A stretch of DNA of 11,452 nucleotides from Candidatus Peregrinibacteria bacterium CG_4_9_14_0_2_um_filter_41_14 (GTDB taxonomy: Bacteria; Patescibacteriota; Gracilibacteria; UBA1369; UM-FILTER-41-14). Location of the stretch: assembly GCA_002788755.1 (NCBI GenBank), contig PFRW01000055.1:462-11913 (forward strand), given 5' to 3'. Within the stretch, counting starts at the first letter, position 1, and every line of letters begins with the position of its first letter. The notes under the pieces were generated by a model that saw only the letters and a list, made by a program, of their open reading frames with translations, made no database searches and was not told the origin of the DNA. This document shows positions 1 to 6,970 of the stretch, one piece after another. The translations under genes and the position numbers were made by a program.

Positions 1-162
1 GATTGCCTTAATGCCCTCATGTTGCATTTGTACTAGAGCCTCATCTATGTTGGTGGCCATGAGCACTTCAAAACCGTGATATGCCAATTTAGTTTTAATT
101 GCCGCAATTAAGAATTTTTCATCCTCTACTACCAATATGATTTTTTTCTTTAGTTGTTTCAT
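1..162 (-). CDS. Response regulator receiver domain, N-terminal part (cut by left window edge)
   Basis: Reading the minus strand from the ATG at 162-160 gives 54 open codons to the window edge, beginning MKQLKKKIILVVEDEKFLIA. This is the first half of a CheY-like receiver domain: a basic start, the hydrophobic first beta strand (IILVV), the acidic Mg-binding pair (E13, D14), an amphipathic helix (FLIAAIKTKLAYHGF), and the second strand (EVLMA). The phosphoacceptor Asp, normally a few residues further on, lies outside the window, so whether an output domain follows is unknown. The gene starts 7 nt after the kinase stop (170) on the same strand, so it is almost certainly the partner that kinase phosphorylates. 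No Shine-Dalgarno is visible before the ATG, which sits in a CATATG context, so translation may depend on coupling to the upstream gene. Confidence 0.9.
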   Translation of the reverse strand, partial: MKQLKKKIILVVEDEKFLIAAIKTKLAYHGFEVLMATNIDEALVQMQHEGIKAI

Positions 163-169
163 ATGGGTA

Positions 170-3100
170 TTAGTTTAAGGTTTTTGTTCCCACTTTTTTC
201 TTCATGCCATCTGTTGGAAGAATGATATAAAAAGTTGTTCCTTTATTCTCCTTTGATTTAAACCAAATTTTACCTTTGGCATTCTCAATGATCGATTTAA
301 CAATGTATAAACCAAGTCCAGTACCTTCGGTGTCTTTAATGCGAACATTGTCAGCTCGGAATAGCTTTTCAAAAATATGTATTTCTTGGTCAGAAGGAAT
401 GCCGTATCCATTATCATTAACCATAATAATTAAGCTGGTTTTATCTACTTTAAATTTATCAACCATTTCTCCTTTTTCTGCAATATAAGCTCTTAGTTCC
501 ACCTTGCCCTTCTCTTTTGTATATTTAACAGCATTTGAAAGTAAGTTTTGGAAAATAATAGTCATCAGTTTTGCATCTAAAGTGAGATCGGGGATTCGCG
601 CGATTTTCGTTGTGAGTTTTATTTTTCTTGCATTTATTGAAGCAGTCATTTCGATCAGTATATGTTCTATTAGCTTTTTTATATTAATTATTGTCGGTTC
701 GACACTAAAGGTTCCTAATTCTAAACGAGATACATTTAATAATGAATTAATTAGATCAATCATTCGATTATTACTAAAATCAATTACACCTAGATACTTC
801 ATTTGTTGCTTACTTAATTTCTTGTCATCTTCAAGTAGCATTTCAGTATACCATTTAATTGCAGATAACGGAGTCCTTAATTGATGAGAGGCCAAAGAAA
901 CGAATTCGGTTTTAGCAATATCAATATTTTTTTCAGTAGTAATATCTCTAAAAACCTGAATCGTACCAATTAGTTTGTTGTTAAGCATTACTGGCGTTAC
1001 AGTCAGAACAATAGGGAATACAGTCCCTGATAGCCGTTTACATGTATAATTATGCGATGATTTTATGGAAATAGTTTTTTCCATTTTTGTAACTTTGTTA
1101 ATTGGACGCTGGCTATTCTTTACGATTTTGCCATCACCATCTATTAATGTGATTACATCAGATAAATATTCACCATTGGCAGTACTTATATCTAATTGCA
1201 GTATTCTAGATGCAGCGACATTTACAAATTCAATTTTACCATTGGCATCCGTAAATATCATTCCTTCACCCACACTTGCCAATATCGCTTCATCTTTTGC
1301 TTTGGATCGTTCCAATCCAGTTTTTTCCTTTTCCAAATCCTCAAGAATATTGACCATTGCAGATTTTGTGTTGGCCAAGTCTTCATTTTTCTCAGAAATA
1401 TATTTAACATTTTTGGAAATATTATTTGCCATGAGATTAAAGGCATGACCTAATTCTGCAATTTCATCATTTGAATTAGTACTAGCCCTAACTTTAAAGT
1501 CACCCTTGGCTAACTTAATTGTTGCTAAACGTAAATTATTAATTGGCGATGTGATGAGCCATGAGCCAAACCAAGCGGTAAGACCAATAAAAAATGCAGT
1601 AATTGAAATTATCAGTACAGATTGTGATTGGGTTGATGAAATGATTTTGGTTAGTGCTTTTAAATTAACTTCTACAATTAGTACTAAGCCAAGTTCAGGG
1701 AAGCATTTTGTTGTTCCAATAACTCGCTCGTTGTTATAGGTTTTGTATTCCTCTCCCGAGATACTTTGACCTGAATTAAAACATTTATTGACCGGAGCCG
1801 TATCCATAATGCTTTCACGATATTCGTTTTTAAATACGTTGGTATCGGATGCAAAAACACGCTTACCCGTATTTACAACGTATAGGCTTGGCAGAGATTG
1901 GTAATTTGCCATGTTTATTAAACTGGTACTCATTTTGTCGCCAAAATCTGATGATAAGGATTTTTCAAAATCATCAACAGAGTATTCTAACACGAGCACA
2001 CCAAGTAGCTCTTTATTGTCAAGGTTAGTAATTGGCATCGAGATAAGAATATCACCATTAAAATATGTGTGAGTACTTTGAGTAGGGATATTTAAATATG
2101 CTTTCTTACGCCCTTCAATATAATATTCAAGCTGCGAAGCATTAATTTCACGATTTTTTTTGTCTGTCGCTGCAATTATTTTTCCGGTTAGGTCAATAAT
2201 TAAGCCACCCTTAATTGTACCTTTATGAGCTTTACTTTTTTCGCTAATATGGTTTGCTAGCTCTTTAGTATTATTGCTTACTATTAGTTTTTGAATTTCT
2301 GTGTCCGAGGCAAAATCACTAGCATCATTTTTGATTAATTCAAAATACAAAGAAACCTGGCTGGATTTAGAGGCGGTCAGGCCGATGGTATTATTAATAA
2401 TGTCTGTACTTAAGGTGTCATTAAGTTTATTAACATGAAGAATACTTAAAATAATTAGAGGGATAATACCAATTATTATAAATAGGAAAAAATTTTTGTA
2501 GCCTAAACGATTATGAATTTCGGTATAACGCCAAGACAAATTTTTCACACTATATTTAAGCATAGTATATTTGCGTAAACCAAAAACCATAAATCCTAAA
2601 CCAACTAAAATGACTAGAGGAGAAAGGCTCGTCCAATTGAATATGTATGTGAAGACATCGACCAATGCCAGGCTAGTAAAGCCTGCAATAAAAAATAAAT
2701 TAATATTCTTTTTTGACTTATGGTATTGATACCAAAGGTGAATTATTAATGCTAACAAAGTCGAGGTGACAATGATGCTGATTATTTGGAAAAATCCAAT
2801 GAGTAACTGTTGTAGATAAGGGGCATTTAGTACAAATATCAGAAAGCCTAATAAGACTAAATTGCTTACTAATAAAATATAGTATTGATTATTTTTAATC
2901 TTTACGCCCAAGCCATCCGGTATAACTACCATACCCACAAAGGCTGCCGTGCAAACGAATAAACCATAATGTTCAATAATCCGGAGAATTGGCGCATTGA
3001 CGCCAATCGCAATTGACAAGACAACAAGTAGTCCCAATACTACTGTCATCATTGAGAATCCCAAAGTCACTGCAAAGAAATTGATGTCTTGAGATTTTCG

Positions 3101-3181
3101 GTAAGCTCTAATAGACAAGAGTGAAGAATACAGCGCTAAACCGGTTGCCAGTAATGTTACAAGTCTATAAAGATTCTCCAT
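170..3181 (-). CDS. Hybrid-topology sensor histidine kinase: 7TM - Cache - HAMP - PAS - HisKA - HATPase
   Basis: A 1003-residue membrane sensor kinase. Residues 1-203 hold seven hydrophobic segments (about 5-25, 35-60, 70-88, 100-118, 124-152, 161-182, 186-203). The basic loops (RAYRKS, KIK, KSKK, RKYTMLKY) all fall on one side, giving an N-out, seven-helix topology. After a basic linker, TM8 (230-250) leads to a roughly 270-residue extracytoplasmic region of double-Cache type, which returns through TM9 (520-543). HAMP follows (about 543-590, containing KLAKGDF and DEIAELGHAFN), then a charged coiled coil (590-632), PAS (about 633-750), HisKA with His766 in SHQLRTPL, and HATPase with N-box N883, G1 DNGYGIP (923-929), F-box (FEKLFRAD) and G2 GTGLGL (953-958). 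All catalytic motifs are intact. It should autophosphorylate on His766 and pass the phosphate to the receiver encoded 7 nt downstream. The start is fixed by AGGTGAT directly before the ATG. The ligand cannot be read from sequence. C467 and C493 in the membrane-proximal part of the Cache region could form a disulfide. Confidence 0.95.
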   Translation of the reverse strand: MENLYRLVTLLATGLALYSSLLSIRAYRKSQDINFFAVTLGFSMMTVVLGLLVVLSIAIGVNAPILRIIEHYGLFVCTAAFVGMVVIPDGLGVKIKNNQYYILLVSNLVLLGFLIFVLNAPYLQQLLIGFFQIISIIVTSTLLALIIHLWYQYHKSKKNINLFFIAGFTSLALVDVFTYIFNWTSLSPLVILVGLGFMVFGLRKYTMLKYSVKNLSWRYTEIHNRLGYKNFFLFIIIGIIPLIILSILHVNKLNDTLSTDIINNTIGLTASKSSQVSLYFELIKNDASDFASDTEIQKLIVSNNTKELANHISEKSKAHKGTIKGGLIIDLTGKIIAATDKKNREINASQLEYYIEGRKKAYLNIPTQSTHTYFNGDILISMPITNLDNKELLGVLVLEYSVDDFEKSLSSDFGDKMSTSLINMANYQSLPSLYVVNTGKRVFASDTNVFKNEYRESIMDTAPVNKCFNSGQSISGEEYKTYNNERVIGTTKCFPELGLVLIVEVNLKALTKIISSTQSQSVLIISITAFFIGLTAWFGSWLITSPINNLRLATIKLAKGDFKVRASTNSNDEIAELGHAFNLMANNISKNVKYISEKNEDLANTKSAMVNILEDLEKEKTGLERSKAKDEAILASVGEGMIFTDANGKIEFVNVAASRILQLDISTANGEYLSDVITLIDGDGKIVKNSQRPINKVTKMEKTISIKSSHNYTCKRLSGTVFPIVLTVTPVMLNNKLIGTIQVFRDITTEKNIDIAKTEFVSLASHQLRTPLSAIKWYTEMLLEDDKKLSKQQMKYLGVIDFSNNRMIDLINSLLNVSRLELGTFSVEPTIINIKKLIEHILIEMTASINARKIKLTTKIARIPDLTLDAKLMTIIFQNLLSNAVKYTKEKGKVELRAYIAEKGEMVDKFKVDKTSLIIMVNDNGYGIPSDQEIHIFEKLFRADNVRIKDTEGTGLGLYIVKSIIENAKGKIWFKSKENKGTTFYIILPTDGMKKKVGTKTLN

Positions 3182-3188
3182 ATCACCT
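3182..3188 (-). promoter_or_regulatory. Shine-Dalgarno of the histidine kinase, overlapping the upstream stop codon
   Basis: On the minus strand the junction reads TAGGTGATATG. TAG ends the Cache-sensor gene, AGGTGAT matches the complement of the usual 16S rRNA 3' tail, and ATG starts the kinase. It is one of only two convincing ribosome-binding sites in the window, and it ties translation of the kinase to that of the sensor gene before it. Confidence 0.75.
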
Positions 3189-4062
3189 ATTTTGTTTTTG
3201 AAATAAATGCAATGACAAGCCAGTTAACAAATCCTAAAATTACGCCAATTAGTGTTATCGATATAATTTGAAAATTATTATATTCACTGTAATAAGTCTC
3301 ATCGCCTCGATTGGTTCGTATTACAATCTTAAAGTCATCAATTTTCGTAGTGGACTCAATATTAAGCGTTGGATCATTTAAGTCTGATGGCAGTTTAGGC
3401 ATCCCAAGTTCAGGTTTATTTAAGATTGTATCAATAAAGGCTTCGCCGTTTTTATCAACAATAATTGTGCGCCAACTTGGCGTGATAAGCTGATGAAATA
3501 GATTGTCCAAATTGACACCGGCAATTAGTAATCCAATTAATTTTCCATTCTCTAGAATAGGTGCGGTAACCGCCACAACCGGTTTGCCAGATGCAGCACC
3601 AAAATAGCTACCTGATATGTATGGGTGTAGCTTAGTAGTTGTTTCTATAAAATATTCGCGGTCAGAAAAATCTTGACCAATAATATTATTAGCTGCACGT
3701 GCATCTACCGCAATATTAATACCTTGTGCATTAAGTAGTCCGATGTTGCCCAAAGATGAGTACGTATCAACTAATGTCGTAAGTGTATCGGTTGCTTTTT
3801 TGAGTTCATCTTCGCCACCTTGTTGCAGAGCCTCTACAATTGCCGGGCTATTTGCCGTCGCAATCAAAGTTGACTGGGCATTATAAAAGTAATTTTTCAC
3901 AAGATGACCAGTGTACTTTATCATATCTTCCATAAATTCTTTTTCTTCATCTAAAATAATTTCATTAACCTTATTATTGTTAAACCAAAGAGACGTACCT
4001 AAAACGATGTAAGAACACAGCATTGATACAATCAGGAATTTTATTTTTGCGGAAGTTATCAT
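3187..4062 (-). CDS. Stand-alone double-Cache sensor protein with two membrane anchors and no output domain
   Basis: A 291-residue protein. TM1 (about 8-26) is a signal-anchor with a short basic N-terminus, residues 27-263 are extracytoplasmic, and TM2 (264-286) ends five residues before the C-terminus (ISKTK). The extracytoplasmic part has the dCache layout: a long first helix (about 32-70), a second helix, then strands with the family-typical DREYF (134-138), the SGKPVVAV run (158-165) and KLIGLLIAGVNLD (174-186), followed by a small second lobe starting WRTIIVDKNGEAF. Cache domains normally bind small extracellular molecules and pass the signal to a HAMP, kinase, methyl-accepting or cyclase domain. 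Here nothing follows TM2. Only 5 nt separate it from the kinase gene, so it probably works as a separate ligand-sensing subunit or modulator of that kinase (inference). No Shine-Dalgarno precedes the ATG. The stop is TAG. Confidence 0.85.
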   Translation of the reverse strand: MITSAKIKFLIVSMLCSYIVLGTSLWFNNNKVNEIILDEEKEFMEDMIKYTGHLVKNYFYNAQSTLIATANSPAIVEALQQGGEDELKKATDTLTTLVDTYSSLGNIGLLNAQGINIAVDARAANNIIGQDFSDREYFIETTTKLHPYISGSYFGAASGKPVVAVTAPILENGKLIGLLIAGVNLDNLFHQLITPSWRTIIVDKNGEAFIDTILNKPELGMPKLPSDLNDPTLNIESTTKIDDFKIVIRTNRGDETYYSEYNNFQIISITLIGVILGFVNWLVIAFISKTK

Positions 4063-4087
4063 AGTTATAAGTCAAAGTAATCTCATA

Positions 4088-4096
4088 ATTATAGCA
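4088..4096 (-). promoter_or_regulatory. Extended -10 promoter of the Cache/kinase/regulator operon
   Basis: The minus strand carries TGCTATAAT, a perfect extended -10 (TGn plus TATAAT), with its last base 25 nt before the ATG of the Cache-sensor gene. The predicted start near 4081 leaves a leader of about 19 nt. No good -35 lies 16-18 nt upstream, which is usual when the TGn extension is present. It would drive all three signalling genes. Confidence 0.55.
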
Positions 4097-4114
4097 CAGT
4101 ATTTTTGATTTGCA

Positions 4115-4120
4115 TATACT
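4115..4120 (+). promoter_or_regulatory. Weak -10 candidate for the U32-ferredoxin transcript
   Basis: TATACT on the plus strand, preceded by TTTGCA, is the best -10-like hexamer in the 129-bp divergent spacer (4063-4191). It would give a leader of about 65 nt. There is no clear -35. An alternative, GATTAT at 4164-4169, would give a leader of about 16 nt. Choosing between them needs transcript-end data. Confidence 0.25.
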
Positions 4121-4191
4121 AAGAGGTGGCTTAATTACTTGCGCTTTTAGGGTTTTTCCTTCAGATTATGGACTGACATTAAGTATTATGT

Positions 4192-5442
4192 ATGAAAAAG
4201 TCTGAAATTATGGCTCCAGCAGGCTCATTTGCCGCCATGGCAGCCGCCATTAACGCCGGTTGTGACAGTATCTATTTTGGTGTTGAGCAGCTAAATATGC
4301 GCGCCCGTGCTTCCGACAATTTTAAGGTTTCCGACCTCGCAAAAGTAGCAAAAGTAGCCAAAGAGGCTGGCATTAAAACCTACATTGCACTAAACACAAT
4401 TTTATACGAACACGATTTAACTTTAATGAAAAAGATTATTGATGCTGCCAAAGCAGCCGGCATTACCGCCGTAATTGCCGCCGATATTGCCGCCTTGCAA
4501 TACGCCCGCGAAGTTGGACAGCAGGTGCATGCCTCAACCCAGCTTTCTATTTCCAATTTTGATGCCCTAAAATTTTACGCCCAATTTTGTGACGTGATGG
4601 TCTTAGCGCGTGAAGTCGATTTAAACATGATGAAACAAATTTGCGACCAAGTAAAAGAGCAAGACATCAGAGGCCCCAACGGTGAATTGGTAAAAGTTGA
4701 AGTATTCGTGCACGGAGCGCTATGTATCGCCCAAAGCGGCCGATGTCACATGAGCATCTTGCAAACAAACACTTCCGCCCAAAGAGGCGCTTGTTTACAA
4801 GAATGCCGCAAAAAATACCGTGTAATTGAGGAAGAGACCGGCCGCGAAATGCGCATCGAAAACGAGTACATTTTAAGCCCCAAAGATTTATGTTGTATCG
4901 ACTTTTTAGATAAACTGGTAGATACGGGTGTAACCGTCTTTAAAATTGAGGGCAGGGGACGATCGCCACAATATGTAGACGCTGTAGTCCGCTGTTACCG
5001 CGAAGCTGTCGATGCCATTGCCGAAGGTACCTACACAAAAGCCAAAATCAAAAATTGGATCGAACGTCTAAAAGAAGTCTACAACCGCGGCTTTTGTGAT
5101 GGCTATTATCTCGGTAAACCTTTGCCGGACTGGAGTGGTTTTTCCGGCAACCATGCCACAACCGAGCGCGTCTTTATTGGCCTTGTTAGTCATTATTTTG
5201 ACAAAGCCAAAGTTGCCGAAATTAAGCTGCAAGCCCAACCCCTAAAAATTGGCGACACATTAATTATCATGGGCAAAACCACCGGTGTTGTTAAAGCCGA
5301 TGTCACCGCCATTTACAACGATGACCAGCCCGTAGAAAACGCCAAGCATCCCGCCGTTATTACAGTTCCAATCGCCGAAAAAGTCCGACGCAACGACAGT
5401 GTCTATTTACTCCGTGAACGCCAACTGGATGAAAAAAATTAA
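4192..5442 (+). CDS. U32-family protein (TrhP/YegQ-like, 'collagenase-like peptidase' family)
   Basis: The 416-residue product matches the U32 signature exactly at 170-188: E-x-F-x2-G-A-L-C-x4-G-x-C-x-M-S. Other family blocks are present: the N-terminal barrel start (EIMAPAGSF; GCDSIYFGVEQLNMRA), HASTQLSISN (113-122), SPKDLC (229-234), VFKIEGRGRSPQYVDAVVRCYREA (249-272, given in part) and NRGFCDGYYLGKP (298-310), followed by a C-terminal beta-rich domain from about 325. Family members once called peptidases include TrhP and RlhA (RNA 5-hydroxylation from prephenate) and the UbiU/UbiV hydroxylases. C178, C185, C201 and C234 match the spacing of the four Fe-S ligands in UbiU. RNA or cofactor hydroxylation is therefore likelier than proteolysis, but the substrate is not readable. 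No Shine-Dalgarno is present. Its 3' end overlaps a ferredoxin gene. Confidence 0.92.
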   Translation: MKKSEIMAPAGSFAAMAAAINAGCDSIYFGVEQLNMRARASDNFKVSDLAKVAKVAKEAGIKTYIALNTILYEHDLTLMKKIIDAAKAAGITAVIAADIAALQYAREVGQQVHASTQLSISNFDALKFYAQFCDVMVLAREVDLNMMKQICDQVKEQDIRGPNGELVKVEVFVHGALCIAQSGRCHMSILQTNTSAQRGACLQECRKKYRVIEEETGREMRIENEYILSPKDLCCIDFLDKLVDTGVTVFKIEGRGRSPQYVDAVVRCYREAVDAIAEGTYTKAKIKNWIERLKEVYNRGFCDGYYLGKPLPDWSGFSGNHATTERVFIGLVSHYFDKAKVAEIKLQAQPLKIGDTLIIMGKTTGVVKADVTAIYNDDQPVENAKHPAVITVPIAEKVRRNDSVYLLRERQLDEKN

Positions 5443-5665
5443 AATTATTCACGACCGTAAAAATTGCATTGGCTGCAACGCCTGCGTCGAAATTGCGCCC
5501 CAAAACTGGATTATGGATCCCGAAGATGGTAAGTCGCGGCTTATCGGTTCTAAAGAAAAACGAGGCCTTTTTATAGGCGAAGCCTTTGATTGTGATTTAG
5601 AAGCCAACCAGACCGCAGCGAGGGCTTGTCCGGTCAGTATTATTAAGTGTCCAAAACAGTCCTAA
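5429..5665 (+). CDS. Single-cluster [4Fe-4S] ferredoxin
   Basis: From the ATG at 5429 this is a 78-residue soluble acidic-to-neutral protein with the cluster motif C13-x2-C16-x2-C19 (CIGCNAC) and a remote C67 followed by Pro (ACPVSII), the layout of monocluster bacterial ferredoxins. C55 and C74 are extra cysteines that could form a disulfide or serve as an alternative ligand. An upstream in-frame GTG at 5399 would add ten residues, but that extension lies inside the U32 gene and looks non-native, so I chose the ATG. The gene overlaps the U32 stop (5440-5442) by 14 nt in another frame, implying coupled translation and a shared role. The obvious inference is electron delivery to the U32 Fe-S centre. 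The TAA stop overlaps the stop of the convergent gene. Confidence 0.92.
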   Translation: MKKIKIIHDRKNCIGCNACVEIAPQNWIMDPEDGKSRLIGSKEKRGLFIGEAFDCDLEANQTAARACPVSIIKCPKQS

Positions 5666-6918
5666 ACAAACCATAACGATACCGAACCAACAGTTAGCAC
5701 CAGTCCCAGCACACCGGCAAGTCGCCATGCCACTTTTTTGCTACCAAATAAAGCAAAAATCCCCACTTTAATCACTGTATTCGTCATTGCCGCAATGGTT
5801 ACCGCGACTACTGCCGGTTTCATTGTAAGTGTCCCTTCCTTTACAGAGTTAGCCATAGACACTGTAATCGCATCCACATCTACTAAGCCCGAAAGAAAAC
5901 TGGTTGCATAAAGCCCCTCATGACCAAAGTAATCATTTGCCGCTTTGGTAATGAAAGAGATCGCTACAAAAAATAGGCCAAATTTTAAGGCCGGTAGCAA
6001 ACTAAATGGATTTTCAATTTCAGCTAAATTATTTTGTACATCTGTAGGTGTATTTTCTTTTTTAATCCAAAAATAGCCGGTCACTAGCAAGCCCGTAAAT
6101 CCCATAGCCAACATTGGTATTAATAAAAATTCCAATAAAAGTGGATTAATTACTGTCACTTCTACTAAGATCCGAAAAAACATAGCACTACTGGCCACCA
6201 CAATCGCTACAATATATGGATTAACAACTTGTGAATTCTTTTTACTTTGTTCCGAAAAAGAAAGTGTTAAGGCTGTACTGGAAATAAATCCCGCCAAAAA
6301 CCCCGTCATCCCAATGCCCCGTTTAGCGCCGAGCAATTTAATTGCAATATAACTGGCGTATGAAATCGCCGAAATTAAGACGATCATCAGCCAAGCCACA
6401 TACGGATTAAAAAAATCATAAGGCCCAAATCCTTGATTTGGCAATATTGGCAAAACCACAAACGCAATTAAAATAAACTGCAACGCCGCAATCATTTCCT
6501 TGTTTTGAATATGCCGCGCCCAGTTATGCCAAGAGTGCTTAAAGTGCAATAGCCCCACAATAACCAGCGCAATTGCCGTCGCCAAAACATACTGTTGCAT
6601 CCCACTCAATATCCCCAGTAAATAAACTAAAAGTGCTGCCACCTCCGATGTCATACCTACATTATTTGGCTGTTTCGATGAAATTACGTAAGAAACAATC
6701 AATAGTCCAAAAAATCCAATTGTAATTAAGATTAAATAAACAATTGAAGTTTGTGCCAAAACATAAGCCAACACACCCAATAGCCCAATTAGCCCAAACG
6801 TCCGCACCCCACCAAAATGGTCATGGTTGTCTGCTTTATTTTTTTGCTCACGTTCCAGTCCCACCAGCAATGCTAGCGCCAACGCCACCCCAAATTCCTT
6901 AAGTAAATCGATATTCAT
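5662..6918 (-). CDS. MgtC/SapB-type DUF4010 integral membrane protein
   Basis: A 418-residue polytopic membrane protein with about 11-12 hydrophobic segments. The N-terminal quarter is MgtC-like: ALALALLVGLEREQ (12-25) followed by GGVRTFGLIGLLG (36-48), the conserved R-containing block of that family. The remainder has the DUF4010 features GMTGFLAGFISSTALTLSFS (203-222) and a C-terminal GLVDVDAITVSMA (344-356). Length is normal for MgtC-DUF4010 proteins. The biochemical role of these proteins is unsettled; magnesium or other ion homeostasis is only a family association. It is transcribed alone, converges on the ferredoxin gene with a 4-nt stop overlap, and appears to be translated from a leaderless mRNA (see the promoter just upstream). 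The stop is TAG. Confidence 0.88.
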   Translation of the reverse strand: MNIDLLKEFGVALALALLVGLEREQKNKADNHDHFGGVRTFGLIGLLGVLAYVLAQTSIVYLILITIGFFGLLIVSYVISSKQPNNVGMTSEVAALLVYLLGILSGMQQYVLATAIALVIVGLLHFKHSWHNWARHIQNKEMIAALQFILIAFVVLPILPNQGFGPYDFFNPYVAWLMIVLISAISYASYIAIKLLGAKRGIGMTGFLAGFISSTALTLSFSEQSKKNSQVVNPYIVAIVVASSAMFFRILVEVTVINPLLLEFLLIPMLAMGFTGLLVTGYFWIKKENTPTDVQNNLAEIENPFSLLPALKFGLFFVAISFITKAANDYFGHEGLYATSFLSGLVDVDAITVSMANSVKEGTLTMKPAVVAVTIAAMTNTVIKVGIFALFGSKKVAWRLAGVLGLVLTVGSVSLWFV

Positions 6919-6924
6919 AAAAGC

Positions 6925-6953
6925 ATTATACCAGCTTTAAGCTAATAAGGCAA
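6925..6953 (-). promoter_or_regulatory. Promoter for a leaderless DUF4010 transcript
   Basis: On the minus strand, TTGCCT (6953-6948) is followed by a 17-bp spacer and then TATAAT (6930-6925), itself preceded by TGG, so this is a -35, an extended -10 and ideal spacing together. Exactly six bases (GCTTTT) separate the -10 from the ATG at 6918, so standard spacing places +1 on the A of the start codon. No Shine-Dalgarno could exist in such a transcript. Confidence 0.65.
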
Positions 6954-6970
6954 CGAACCAGGCACGCCAA

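Noticed and set aside
276..1739. Several plus-strand open frames of 60-127 codons opposite the kinase gene
   Set aside because: They lie antisense to a fully conserved histidine kinase with intact motifs. Their translations are low-complexity, rich in Ser, Ile and Phe, as expected from the reverse of AT-rich code.
5399..5428. GTG start adding ten residues to the ferredoxin
   Set aside because: The extension is encoded wholly inside the U32 gene and is unlike ferredoxin N-termini. The ATG at 5429 gives the normal beginning, close before the cluster motif.
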